DNA from: Candidatus Edwardsbacteria bacterium RifOxyA12_full_54_48 | Lineage (GTDB): Bacteria > Edwardsbacteria > AC1 > EtOH8 | Reading direction: 5' to 3' | NCBI GenBank assembly: GCA_001777915.1 | Contig: MFFN01000007.1 | Coordinates: 50,249-114,248, forward strand | DNA length: 64,000 bases | Part shown: one piece after another, positions 43,432 to 51,593 of the stretch | Layout of the letters: every line of letters begins with the position of its first letter | Position numbering within the stretch: position 1 is the stretch's first letter | The notes under the pieces: generated by a model | What the model was told of the DNA's origin: nothing | Seen by the model: the letters and a program-made list of their open reading frames with translations, nothing else | Databases searched by the model: none | Made by a program: the position numbers and the translations under genes

Positions 43432-44847
43432 ATGTACCTGCCTAAAAAAATATTGGACTCCATAAACTCCCTCGGGCAGATCTACGAAGTGGGCGGAGTG
43501 GTCCGGGATCGCATCCGCTACAGCTTGTCGCTGGACACCGGAGGGATCGATCACCATAAATTCTGGTCCTATCCGGCCGAAGAGGTCGATTACCTGGTGA
43601 CCGGGATGCCGATTGATGCCCTGATATCGGGCCTTGGATATTACGGCCAGGTGGAACTGGCGGGAAGGTCTTTCGGCGTGATAAAGTTTAAATTGCATAT
43701 TGCAAATTGCCAAGCGAAAACCGTGGATATCGCTCTGCCACGCAAGGAGACCAGCACCGGTTTGGGCCACCGGGACTTTGAGATAGAGTTCGACCCCGAT
43801 CTGCCGGTGGAACAGGATCTGGGCCGGAGGGATTTTACCGTCAACGCCATTGCTTTGAATGTTGCAAATATCAAATCCCGAATCCCAAATTTGATAGACC
43901 CCTATAACGGGCTTCAGGACATCAAAGACCGGCTGATCAGGATGGTAAACCCCCGGGTTTTCAAAGAGGATCCTTTGAGGATGCTGCGGGCCTGTCAGTT
44001 CGCCGCCCGGTTCCAGTTCTCCATCGAGCAGGATACCTTCAAGGCCATCAAAAAGAACGCCAGGCTGATCAGGACCGTTTCCCCGGAGAGAATTCAGCAG
44101 GAACTGAATAAGATGCTGCTCAAGGCCGACCAGCCATCCATAGGGTTATGGCTGATGCAGCGCAGCGGATTGCTCAAAGAGATATTCCCGGAATTGGAGG
44201 CCGGGGTGGATGTCACCCAGCCGGGAGGCTATCACCGCTACAAGGTATTCGAGCATTCCATAAAATCCGTTGACTATGCGCCAAAGAGTTTAGAGATGCG
44301 GCTGGCGGCCCTGCTGCACGATATAGCCAAGCCCCGGTGCCGGGAGGTCTTCGAAGGCGGGGCGCATTTCTATGGACACGACAAGCTGGGAGAGAAGATC
44401 GCCAAAGAACTGTTGGAAAGGCTGAAATATTCCGGCCAGATCATCTCTCGGGTGGCCCTGTTGGTACGCCGACACATGTTCGCTTTTCCCCAGACCGAGA
44501 AGGGCCTGAGGAGGCTGGTTGCCAAGGTCGGCATCAAGGGAGTGTACGATCTGATAGAACTGCGGCGGGCTGATATCCGGGCCCAGGGACGCGGCACCGA
44601 GGAGGACGATCGCGAATTGGACCATTTCGAACAGGCCCTCACTGAGGTGATAAACAAAAATCCCCCCTTCACCATCAACGACCTGGAGGTGGATGGGAAC
44701 ATTGTCATGACCGAGTTTCACCTTAAGCCCGGCCCGAAAGTGGGGCGGGTTTTGAGGCGTCTTTTGGACTTCGTGCTGGATCACCCAGAGAATAATAAAA
44801 AAGATTTGCTGCTGGACGAGGCTGCCCGCTTGTTGGATACTGTTTGA
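43432..44847 (+). CDS. cca: CCA-adding tRNA nucleotidyltransferase / poly(A) polymerase family with HD domain
   Basis: 471 aa. Head domain YEVGGVVRDRI (about 18-28) and EEVDYLVTG (51-58), then GRRDFTVNAIALN, the RNA/SrmB-like region EDPLRMLRACQFAARFQF, PERIQQELNKML, and an HD phosphohydrolase domain (LLHDIAKP, GHDKLGEKI). Adds or repairs the 3' CCA of tRNA. Points to note: the catalytic acidic pair reads E-V-D rather than D-x-D; an insert of ~20 residues lies between GGxxRD and it; and two short segments (about 87-94 and 143-155) are made of simple repeat DNA. The HD-carrying class II enzymes can also hydrolyse phosphoesters. Confidence 0.87.
   Translation: MYLPKKILDSINSLGQIYEVGGVVRDRIRYSLSLDTGGIDHHKFWSYPAEEVDYLVTGMPIDALISGLGYYGQVELAGRSFGVIKFKLHIANCQAKTVDIALPRKETSTGLGHRDFEIEFDPDLPVEQDLGRRDFTVNAIALNVANIKSRIPNLIDPYNGLQDIKDRLIRMVNPRVFKEDPLRMLRACQFAARFQFSIEQDTFKAIKKNARLIRTVSPERIQQELNKMLLKADQPSIGLWLMQRSGLLKEIFPELEAGVDVTQPGGYHRYKVFEHSIKSVDYAPKSLEMRLAALLHDIAKPRCREVFEGGAHFYGHDKLGEKIAKELLERLKYSGQIISRVALLVRRHMFAFPQTEKGLRRLVAKVGIKGVYDLIELRRADIRAQGRGTEEDDRELDHFEQALTEVINKNPPFTINDLEVDGNIVMTEFHLKPGPKVGRVLRRLLDFVLDHPENNKKDLLLDEAARLLDTV
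43690..43713 (+). repeat. Intragenic ATTGCA-type repeat in cca
   Basis: AAATTGCATATTGCAAATTG followed by CCAA: ATTGCA-like units translated as KLHIANCQ, lying in a loop of the nucleotidyltransferase head. AT-rich against a GC-rich gene. Confidence 0.6.
43861..43896 (+). repeat. Intragenic AATCCC-type repeat in cca
   Basis: Contains AAATCCCGAATCCCAAAT, two to three units of A/GAATCCC, in frame (peptide IKSRIPNLID) just after FTVNAIALN. Same style of AT-rich insert as at 43690. Confidence 0.55.
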
Positions 44848-44873
44848 TCGAAGGGGGGTTAGGCCGATTATAC

Positions 44874-44903
44874 TTGACAAAGCGATGGTATTTAGGATAA
44901 AAT
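44874..44903 (+). promoter_or_regulatory. Sigma-70 type promoter for secDF
   Basis: TTGACA (44874-44879), 18 bases, TAAAAT (44898-44903). Upstream of secD at 44965. Confidence 0.78.
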
Positions 44904-44964
44904 TACAATTCTATAATATTGAAACCTTTGAAAATCATTATTTTATCTTAGGAGCATACACAAG

Positions 44965-46563
44965 ATGAGAAGAGCTAATCTGTGGAAGTTCATCTTGACC
45001 ATGGTCCTGCTGGTGGCTGCCATCTGGCAGCTGGTGCCCACTCTTAAATTACAGGGCCTCACCGAGCAGCAGAAGGCCGAGATGTCCCATGATGAACTGA
45101 ATAAACTTTATTCCAAGGCCATCCATCTGGGGCTGGATCTCAAGGGTGGAATGCACATTGTTCTGGAGATAGATCGCCAGGGTATGGCCAAGGCCACGGG
45201 CAAACAGCCCAACGAGGTCACAGATAAGGAGCTGTCCGACGCCACCGATCGGGCTTTGGAGATCATCCGCAACCGGGTGGACCAGTACGGCGTGGCCGAG
45301 CCATCCATCCAGAAACAGGGCAACGACCGCATCGTGGTGCAGCTGCCCGGGGTGGATCAGGAGAGGGCCCGGGCCCTGATCGGGACCACCGCCATGCTGG
45401 AGTTCAAGCTGGTGCAGGAGGACAAGGTCCTCCAGGACGTTCTGGATAAGATTGATAAGGCCCTGCTGGGAGAAAAGGGCCAGGCCCTGATGTCCGATAG
45501 CACCATGTTCGGCGACAAGCCGTTCAGTTCGTTGCTGCAGTTCGTCAGCAACAGCGAGATGTCAGCCATGGAGCAGGACCGCGAACTGGTGGTGAAGGCG
45601 CTTAAGGACCCCCTAGTGCAGGCCGCCATTCCATCCGATTACGAATTCGCCTGGGGCATCAAGGAGGATCGCGAGGGATATCGCCGCTATCCGTTATATA
45701 TGCTGAAAAAACAGCCGGAGATCACCGGGGCGGCACTGGCCGAGGCCAGGATGGGCGTGGGAAGCGATGATGATCCGTCCGCTTTGCGGGTCGACTTCAC
45801 CCTGGTGCGAAAGTATGCCAATTCCTTTTCCCGCATCACTGCCGCCAATATCAAACGTCGCCTGGCTATAGTGCTGGACGGCACCGTCAAATCGGCCCCG
45901 GTCATCCAGGGCCGGATACCCAACGGAAGCGGGCAGATCACCATGGGCAACGCCACCACCGAGGAGGCCCGGGATCTGGCGATAATCCTGCGGGCTGGCG
46001 CCCTGCCGGCCCCGGTATCCATTATCGAGGAGCGCTCGGTGGGCCCGACCCTGGGTATGGATTCCATCTCCAACGGCGTAAAGGCCTCCATCATCGGCGC
46101 CATTGCGGTGATCTTATTTATGGTAATATATTACGCCCTGGGCGGTCTGGTGGCAGTGCTGGCCCTGGCCTTCAATATCATTATGCTGCTGGCGGTAATG
46201 GCCGCCTTCCGCACCACTTTGACCCTGCCGGGCATCGCCGGCATCGCTCTGACGGTCGGTATGGCGGTGGATGCCAACGTGCTGATCTTCGAGCGCATTC
46301 GCGAGGAACTGCGGGCCGGCAAGACAGTGCGGGCCTCCATAGATGCCGGGTATGAGCGGGCCTTTTCCACCATCCTGGATGCCAACGTCACCACGGTGCT
46401 GGCGGCGGTGGCCCTGTACTTTTTCGGCACCGGCCCGATCAAGGGATTTGCAGTGACCCTGATAATAGGTCTGGCCATCTCGATGTATACCGCCATTCTG
46501 GTGACCAGGATGATCTTTGACTGGATCACCGTCAAGTGGAACCTGCAGAAGCTGCCGATTTAA
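44965..46563 (+). CDS. secD: Protein translocase subunit SecD
   Basis: 532 aa. One N-terminal helix (about 8-25), large periplasmic P1 domain beginning LGLDLKGGMHIVLEID, then IIRNRVDQYGVAEPSIQKQGNDRIVVQLPG, and five C-terminal helices with GPTLGMDSISNGVKAS and AGIALTVGMAVDANVLIFERIREEL. Works with SecF to pull secreted proteins across the inner membrane using proton motive force. TAGGAG is ten bases before the ATG. A 12-base gap to secF. Confidence 0.95.
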   Translation: MRRANLWKFILTMVLLVAAIWQLVPTLKLQGLTEQQKAEMSHDELNKLYSKAIHLGLDLKGGMHIVLEIDRQGMAKATGKQPNEVTDKELSDATDRALEIIRNRVDQYGVAEPSIQKQGNDRIVVQLPGVDQERARALIGTTAMLEFKLVQEDKVLQDVLDKIDKALLGEKGQALMSDSTMFGDKPFSSLLQFVSNSEMSAMEQDRELVVKALKDPLVQAAIPSDYEFAWGIKEDREGYRRYPLYMLKKQPEITGAALAEARMGVGSDDDPSALRVDFTLVRKYANSFSRITAANIKRRLAIVLDGTVKSAPVIQGRIPNGSGQITMGNATTEEARDLAIILRAGALPAPVSIIEERSVGPTLGMDSISNGVKASIIGAIAVILFMVIYYALGGLVAVLALAFNIIMLLAVMAAFRTTLTLPGIAGIALTVGMAVDANVLIFERIREELRAGKTVRASIDAGYERAFSTILDANVTTVLAAVALYFFGTGPIKGFAVTLIIGLAISMYTAILVTRMIFDWITVKWNLQKLPI

Positions 46564-46575
46564 GGAGATATGACA

Positions 46576-47520
46576 ATGATTTCTTTTTTCCATCATCAAT
46601 CGAATTTCGGGTTCATCAAGAACCGCTATAAGGCCTATGCTTTTTCCATCGCCCTCTTCATTGCCACCATCGTTTCGGTCTTCCTGCATGGCGGGCTGAA
46701 GCTGGGGGTTGATTTCACCGGCGGGACCATGATGCAGATACACTTTTCTACCCCGGTGCCCACCGATCAACTGCGTAAGGCCCTTAACGACGGGGGCATT
46801 CCCAGCGTGGAGATCCAGAAGGTCAAGGATACAGATCTCATAAAGAATGCCTTCATGATCCGCACCGGGCTGACCGAGGAAAAATCCGGCCAGGAGGAGG
46901 TCAAGCCAAGTTCGATAGTCGAGAGGATAAAGACCGTACTGGGCCAGAGATTTCCCGATAACCAGGTCACCATCGATAGCAACGAAACGGTGGGGCCGAA
47001 GATAGGGAAGGAGCTTCAACGGAACGCCATATGGGCGGTGCTGATAGGGTGTGTACTGATCCTTATCTATGTGGCCTTTCGGTTCGACTTCCGTTTCGGG
47101 GTGGCCGCGGTGGTGGCCATCTTCCACGACGTGCTGTGCACCCTGGGTTTCATTTCGGTGACCAACATGGAATTCAACCTGCAGTCGGTGGCGGTGCTGC
47201 TGACCGTCATCGGTTATTCCATCAACGATTCCATCGTGGTGGCAGACCGGATCCGGGAGAACCTGCGCAAATCGCAGAAGGAGACCTACCCCGAGCTGAT
47301 CAACCGCAGCATCAACGAGACCCTGTCTCGGACTGTGATCACAGTGATCACGGTGTTCCTGGTACTTCTGGCCCTGCAGTTGTTCGCCGGCCGGGTGCTT
47401 TCGGACTTCACCAAACCGCTGTTGTTCGGGCTGGTGATAGGTACCTATTCTTCGATATTCGTGGTCTCTTCGCTGGTGGTGGACTGGGAATTAAAATCGC
47501 CCACCAAACGCAAGAAATAA
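46576..47520 (+). CDS. secF: Protein translocase subunit SecF
   Basis: 314 aa. Helix 1, periplasmic domain with GVDFTGGTMMQI, and C-terminal five-helix bundle with VTNMEFNLQSVAVLLTVIGYSINDSIVVADRIREN and the final TYSSIFVVSS. Partner of SecD. The ATG at 46576 is chosen because AAGGAG (46562-46567) is eight bases away; the ATG at 46570 is too close to it. Confidence 0.95.
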   Translation: MISFFHHQSNFGFIKNRYKAYAFSIALFIATIVSVFLHGGLKLGVDFTGGTMMQIHFSTPVPTDQLRKALNDGGIPSVEIQKVKDTDLIKNAFMIRTGLTEEKSGQEEVKPSSIVERIKTVLGQRFPDNQVTIDSNETVGPKIGKELQRNAIWAVLIGCVLILIYVAFRFDFRFGVAAVVAIFHDVLCTLGFISVTNMEFNLQSVAVLLTVIGYSINDSIVVADRIRENLRKSQKETYPELINRSINETLSRTVITVITVFLVLLALQLFAGRVLSDFTKPLLFGLVIGTYSSIFVVSSLVVDWELKSPTKRKK

Positions 47521-47551
47521 TGTTCTTCACCGATTTGCGGCTAGTTAGAGA

Positions 47552-47580
47552 TTGACAGAGGCAATAAAATTTTGTATAAT
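47552..47580 (+). promoter_or_regulatory. Promoter of tRNA-Asp
   Basis: TTGACA (47552-47557), 17 bases, TATAAT (47575-47580): perfect consensus. Predicted start near 47587, eight bases before the tRNA. Confidence 0.88.
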
Positions 47581-47594
47581 TCAACGTTTCTGGT

Positions 47595-47673
<79 letters not shown>

Positions 47674-47715
47674 GAACAAAAGAAACCCCGTCTTGCGACG
47701 GGGTTTCTTTTGTTC
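47674..47715. terminator. Bidirectional terminator after tRNA-Asp
   Basis: Perfect 19-bp stem (47674-47692 with 47697-47715), TTGC loop, A's on one side and T's on the other. It ends the tRNA transcript on + and the acetyltransferase gene on -. Confidence 0.93.
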
Positions 47716-47722
47716 TTTTTGG

Positions 47723-48211
47723 TCATACCCGGGTAAAACCTAATTTCAATAATAATCTCAGCATCGGCTGGTTGCTTTGCTCGACCTCCGTTCGGATTTC
47801 CGAGACGCCCAGTTTGAGCAGCATTTGTATGCGCCGTTTGGTTAATTCTGCGCCGTAGCCTTTACCTTGAAGAACTTTAGGCACTCCCAGAGTATCCAAG
47901 AAGCCGATCAGTATCTCATTCTGCATTTCCGTTCGGATCTGGCCAGCCGCCACCGGTGTTCCTGCCTGATACATCACCAGGCAATCCCCCCGTTTATACC
48001 AACCTTCGGCGATATCCAGTTCAAAAAGGTCGTGGGTCATGGGCGGCGGGCCGTATGCATCACTGATGACCAGAAGGAAATCATTTTCAATGACACTAGT
48101 GACGGCTGGTCTGACTTCAAATTCCGGACATCCCGGTATGATTTTAGGGAATGGAGTTTTAAGTATTAAGTTAACGTCATTATTTTGGCCCTTCAGAGAT
48201 GAATCAGGCAT
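47723..48211 (-). CDS. GNAT-family N-acetyltransferase
   Basis: 162 aa. C-terminal half has the acetyl-CoA-binding pattern: IGFLDTLGVPKVLQGKGYGAELTKR (motif A, V..xGxGxG/A) and QPMLRLLLKLGFTRV at the end. The N-terminal part is less conserved. Substrate not known. Overlaps by eight bases the end of the C_GCAxxG_C_C gene, with which it is cotranscribed on the minus strand. Confidence 0.82.
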   Translation of the reverse strand: MPDSSLKGQNNDVNLILKTPFPKIIPGCPEFEVRPAVTSVIENDFLLVISDAYGPPPMTHDLFELDIAEGWYKRGDCLVMYQAGTPVAAGQIRTEMQNEILIGFLDTLGVPKVLQGKGYGAELTKRRIQMLLKLGVSEIRTEVEQSNQPMLRLLLKLGFTRV

Positions 48212-48665
48212 TTGCCGAAGCCCCCCGGGAGAATTCGGTTATCAGATCCATCGAAGTCCGGGCTGACCACTTGACGCAGGAGCGGCAGGTCTCTTTAAGG
48301 TCCCGGTTGGCATGGGCCTTCTGACCCTCGGGGGTCTTAAGATCAACTCCGATCAGGTCGCGGCATTGGGAACTGCCGAACTTTTCCAGGAAACCGTTGA
48401 ACAGACGGTCTGCCGCCGGATAACACGGATCCCGGCTGCCGTGGTTGTCGTCCCGGCCCAGGGCCAGACCGATGACCATGATCCCTCCGGTCAGCGCCCC
48501 GCACAGGTTTCCGTTGCGGGCGATGCCGCCCCCGAACCCGGTGGCGATCCTGGGCAAACTGCGGCCGTTTGGCATATTAAGATATTCACTTATTGCCATC
48601 AGCACCGATTCGGCGCAGTTGTATCCGGAATCGAAATTTTCCAACGCCCTGGCCGAAACATCCAT
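48204..48665 (-). CDS. C_GCAxxG_C_C family protein (putative redox-active)
   Basis: About 153 aa. Cys pattern of PF09719: GYNCAESVL, GNLCGALTGG, QCRDLIG and CRSCVKW near the end. The family is redox- or metal-associated by its conserved Cys, but without proven function. ATG at 48665 (MDVSAR) is preferred: AAGGA lies about ten bases upstream; an alternative TTG at 48704 exists. The plus-strand gap 48666-48897 has nothing else I can support. Confidence 0.85.
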   Translation of the reverse strand: MDVSARALENFDSGYNCAESVLMAISEYLNMPNGRSLPRIATGFGGGIARNGNLCGALTGGIMVIGLALGRDDNHGSRDPCYPAADRLFNGFLEKFGSSQCRDLIGVDLKTPEGQKAHANRDLKETCRSCVKWSARTSMDLITEFSRGASANA

Positions 48666-48897
48666 AATTATCCGTTCCTTATTATTTTTAGAGTTGCACT
48701 TCAAAATGGATTATACCCAGCATTATATATTAAAATTGCTCCAAATGTAAGCCCCCTGAAATTTAAGCTTTATAAACAGTTGCTGTAATGGTATCATTTC
48801 AGCAAAAGCTACTTAACAATTCAGCAAAATGGTGCGGCCGAGGGGAAAAGCTGGTTCCCTAGGCATGACCCAACGGCACTGTAAGTCGTTTTTCCTC

Positions 48898-48926
48898 TTG
48901 ACAAAAGGGTGATTTTTATGTATACT
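48898..48926 (+). promoter_or_regulatory. Promoter of rplM-rpsI
   Basis: TTGACA (48898-48903), 17 bases, TATACT (48921-48926). The start would be at about 48933, giving a ~70-base leader before rplM. Confidence 0.83.
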
Positions 48927-48947
48927 TCTCGTCTATTCTGGAAAAAC

Positions 48948-48973
48948 AGCCCTCAAGGATGTTTTTGAGGGCT
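48948..48973 (+). promoter_or_regulatory. Leader hairpin of rplM-rpsI
   Basis: 9-bp perfect stem AGCCCTCAA/TTGAGGGCT with an 8-base GGATGTTT loop in the predicted 5' leader, ~25 bases before the rplM Shine-Dalgarno. No T-run follows, so it is not a plain terminator; autogenous control by L13 (or S9) is possible, as for L13 leaders in other bacteria. Confidence 0.5.
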
Positions 48974-49001
48974 TATTAGTTGTTTATAAGGAGCAGGTTT
49001 A

Positions 49002-49433
49002 ATGAAGACTTATGTTGCCAAAAAAGGGCAGGTAGAACACCGCTGGTTCTTGGTGGATGCCAAGGGAAGATCGTTGGGGAGGCTGGCCACCCAGATAGCC
49101 ATGCTGTTGAGGGGCAAGGGCAAGCCCCAATTCACCCCCAACACCGACTGCGGAGACCATGTGGTGGTGATCAATGCCGCCCAGGTGCGCCTGACCGGAG
49201 CCAAGATGGAGAACAAGGTGGCTTACCGTCACAGCGGCTATCAGGGGGGCTTGCGGACCATTAACTACGGCAGGGTACTGCAGGGCAAAAAGCCCGAGAG
49301 GGTGGTTGAAATGGCCGTCAAGGGCATGCTGCCCAAGACCAAGCTGGCCCGCAGCAATTTCAGCAAGCTTCATGTGTATGCCGGCGACAAGCATCCCCAT
49401 GTGGCCCAGGCCCCACAGGCCCTGGCTAAGTAG
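49002..49433 (+). CDS. rplM: 50S ribosomal protein L13
   Basis: 143 aa, standard L13 length. Typical start [21 protein letters not shown] with [16 protein letters not shown], and [46 protein letters not shown] at a good distance. Followed by rpsI in the usual order. Confidence 0.97.
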   Translation: MKTYVAKKGQVEHRWFLVDAKGRSLGRLATQIAMLLRGKGKPQFTPNTDCGDHVVVINAAQVRLTGAKMENKVAYRHSGYQGGLRTINYGRVLQGKKPERVVEMAVKGMLPKTKLARSNFSKLHVYAGDKHPHVAQAPQALAK

Positions 49434-49492
49434 AAATTTTCCAATATCACGGCCGGTCTTCCGGCCCAGATGGATTTTATTTAGGAGGTTAG

Positions 49493-49885
49493 ATGACCCA
49501 GAACGTTATTCGGGCGACCGGGCGCCGCAAATCGTCTGTTGCCCAGGTTAAAATGACCCCGGGGCAGGGGAAGATGACGGTCAACAACAGGACCTGCGAG
49601 GAGTACTTCTGCCGTCCCACCCTGGTAATGATGGTGAAGCAGCCGCTGGAACTTACATCCCAGCTGGGAAAATTCGATATTTGGGCCAAGGTGGAAGGCG
49701 GCGGGGTGGCCGGCCAGGCCGGGGCCCTGAGGCTGGGAATATCCCGGGCCCTCAACCTGGTGGAGCAGGAGCTGCGCCCCCCGCTTAAATCGGCCGGATT
49801 GCTGACCCGGGACCCCCGCGAGAAGGAAAGAAAAAAATACGGCCAGAAGAAGGCCAGAAAGAGATTCCAGTTCTCCAAACGTTAA
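49493..49885 (+). CDS. rpsI: 30S ribosomal protein S9
   Basis: 130 aa. [15 protein letters not shown] at the start, [19 protein letters not shown] in the middle and the basic C-terminus ending RKRFQFSKR, whose last Arg contacts the P-site tRNA. AGGAGG four bases from the ATG. Confidence 0.97.
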   Translation: MTQNVIRATGRRKSSVAQVKMTPGQGKMTVNNRTCEEYFCRPTLVMMVKQPLELTSQLGKFDIWAKVEGGGVAGQAGALRLGISRALNLVEQELRPPLKSAGLLTRDPREKERKKYGQKKARKRFQFSKR

Positions 49886-49949
49886 TATCTTTTTAGGTTT
49901 GCGGGACCGGGATGCTCTAAATACCAAATCACATGTCCGGCGTTAAATC

Positions 49950-49988
49950 CCGCCAGTGGTGTCCGGTTTTTAAACCGGATTCTGGCGG
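49950..49988 (+). promoter_or_regulatory. Structured leader before rpsB
   Basis: Two stacked stems: CCGCCAG/CTGGCGG outside (49950-49956 with 49982-49988) and TCCGGTTT/AAACCGGA inside (49962-49969 with 49972-49979), separated by an internal loop. Located about 50 bases upstream of the rpsB start and with no T-run, so more like an autoregulatory S2 leader than a terminator. Confidence 0.5.
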
Positions 49989-50037
49989 CAGCCGGGCAGA
50001 GGAACAACCAACATATTAATCGGAAGGAAAAGGCAGA

Positions 50038-50958
50038 GTGGCTAGTTTTACCATCAAAGACCTGCTGGAGGCCGGAGTTCATTTCGGCCACCAGGCCCCG
50101 CGCTGGAACCCCAAGATGAAGAAGTTCATCTTTGACGAACGCAACGGGATCCATATCATAGACCTGCAGAAGACCGTCAAGTGCCTGAATACGGCCATCG
50201 AGACGGCGGGCCGGATGTCGGAGAGCGGCGATGAGTTTCTGTTCGTGGGCACCAAGAAACAGGCGGTGGACGTCATCAAGGAAGAGGCCCAGCGCTGCGG
50301 CATGCATTATGTGGCCGACCGCTGGCTGGGCGGCATGCTGACCAATTTCTCCACCATCCAGAAGAGCATCAAGCGGCTCAAGGAACTGGACAAACTGGCC
50401 GTCAGCAGCTATCAGGGATACACCAAGAAAGAGGCCCTGGGCATGGAGCGGGAACGCACCAAGATGGAGAAGGTGCTGTCCGGGGTCAAGGAAATGCGCC
50501 GGATGCCGGGAGCGGTGATAGTGGTCGATTGCAAGAAGGAGCGCCTGGCCATTGCCGAGGCCAATCGGCTGGACATCCCGGTGATAGCCCTGGTGGACAC
50601 CAATGTGGATCCCGATCCGGTGACCTACCCGGTGCCGGCCAATGACGACGCCCTCCGCTCCATAAAAATGATCGTCAATTTATTATCCGAATCCATCATA
50701 GAGGGCCGGGCCAAGTATCAGCGTGATATGGAGACCCAGTCCAATGAAAGCCATGCTGCCGGAGGGGCCGGCGAAGATGCCAAACCCCGCAGACACCTAT
50801 CGGACCGCGGAGCCCGCCGGCCGGAGAATAAAGAGGGCGCCAGGGGCGCCCCCAGGACCGGAGCCCCCAGGCGCGCAGTTGGCGGTGGCATGCGGGGATC
50901 GGGTGCGGGACCCAGAGCCAAACAGCCGGCCGATAAGCCGGCCGACAAGAAAGAATAG
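50038..50958 (+). CDS. rpsB: 30S ribosomal protein S2 with C-terminal extension
   Basis: 306 aa from a GTG start (AAGGAAAAGG precedes it). Core 1-235 is S2: LLEAGVHFGHQAPRWNPKMKKFIF, KQAVDVIKEEAQRCGMHYV, RWLGGMLTNFSTI and PVIALVDTNVDPDPVTYPVPAND. The last ~70 residues are Gly/Ala/Pro/Arg/Lys-rich and disordered; typical S2 ends near 240-260. Heads the rpsB-tsf-pyrH-frr operon. Confidence 0.96.
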   Translation: MASFTIKDLLEAGVHFGHQAPRWNPKMKKFIFDERNGIHIIDLQKTVKCLNTAIETAGRMSESGDEFLFVGTKKQAVDVIKEEAQRCGMHYVADRWLGGMLTNFSTIQKSIKRLKELDKLAVSSYQGYTKKEALGMERERTKMEKVLSGVKEMRRMPGAVIVVDCKKERLAIAEANRLDIPVIALVDTNVDPDPVTYPVPANDDALRSIKMIVNLLSESIIEGRAKYQRDMETQSNESHAAGGAGEDAKPRRHLSDRGARRPENKEGARGAPRTGAPRRAVGGGMRGSGAGPRAKQPADKPADKKE

Positions 50959-50972
50959 AAAGGACCAGATAG

Positions 50973-51566
50973 ATGTCATTCACTGCAGAGGATGTCAAGA
51001 GTTTACGGGACAAGACCGGCGCCGGCATGATGGCCTGCAAAGAGGCCCTAAAAGCCTGCAACGGCAATATTGACGAGGCGGTGGAGTACCTCCGCAAGAA
51101 AGGCATTGCCTCGGCCGATAAGAAGACCGGACGAGCTACCGGGGACGGTTTGGTCGAAGCATACATTCACATGGGCGGCAAGCTGGGGGTGATGATAGAG
51201 GTCAACTGCGAAACAGATTTCGTGGCCCGCACCGAACAATTCAAGGGCTTGGTCAAGGAACTGGCGATGCAGGTGGCTGCCTCAAACCCCACGGTGGTCT
51301 CCCGGGAGCAGGTGCCGGCCGAGATGATAGAAAAGGAAAAGGATATCTACCGGGAGCAGGTGCGCGGCTCAGGCAAACCGGAGAACGTGGTGGAAAAGAT
51401 CGTGGGCGGCAAACTGGACAAGTTCTATTCCGAGATCTGCCTGCTGGAACAGCCCTATATCAAGGAACCGCAGAAGAACATCGATACCCTGATCAAGGAG
51501 ACCATAGCCAAACTGGGGGAGAATATCACGGTCAAAAGGTTCGTCCGTTTCCGGTTGGGTGAATAA
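50973..51566 (+). CDS. tsf: Elongation factor Ts
   Basis: 197 aa, the short (Thermus-like) form, against ~280 in E. coli. N-terminal TDV-like DVKSLRDKTGAGMMACKEAL, EAVEYLRKKGI, then the core with EVNCETDFVAR and DKFYSEICLLEQPYIK. Exchanges GDP on EF-Tu. Follows rpsB by 14 bases. Confidence 0.96.
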   Translation: MSFTAEDVKSLRDKTGAGMMACKEALKACNGNIDEAVEYLRKKGIASADKKTGRATGDGLVEAYIHMGGKLGVMIEVNCETDFVARTEQFKGLVKELAMQVAASNPTVVSREQVPAEMIEKEKDIYREQVRGSGKPENVVEKIVGGKLDKFYSEICLLEQPYIKEPQKNIDTLIKETIAKLGENITVKRFVRFRLGE

Positions 51567-51593
51567 ACAGCAACAAAAATCGCAGGTCCCATT

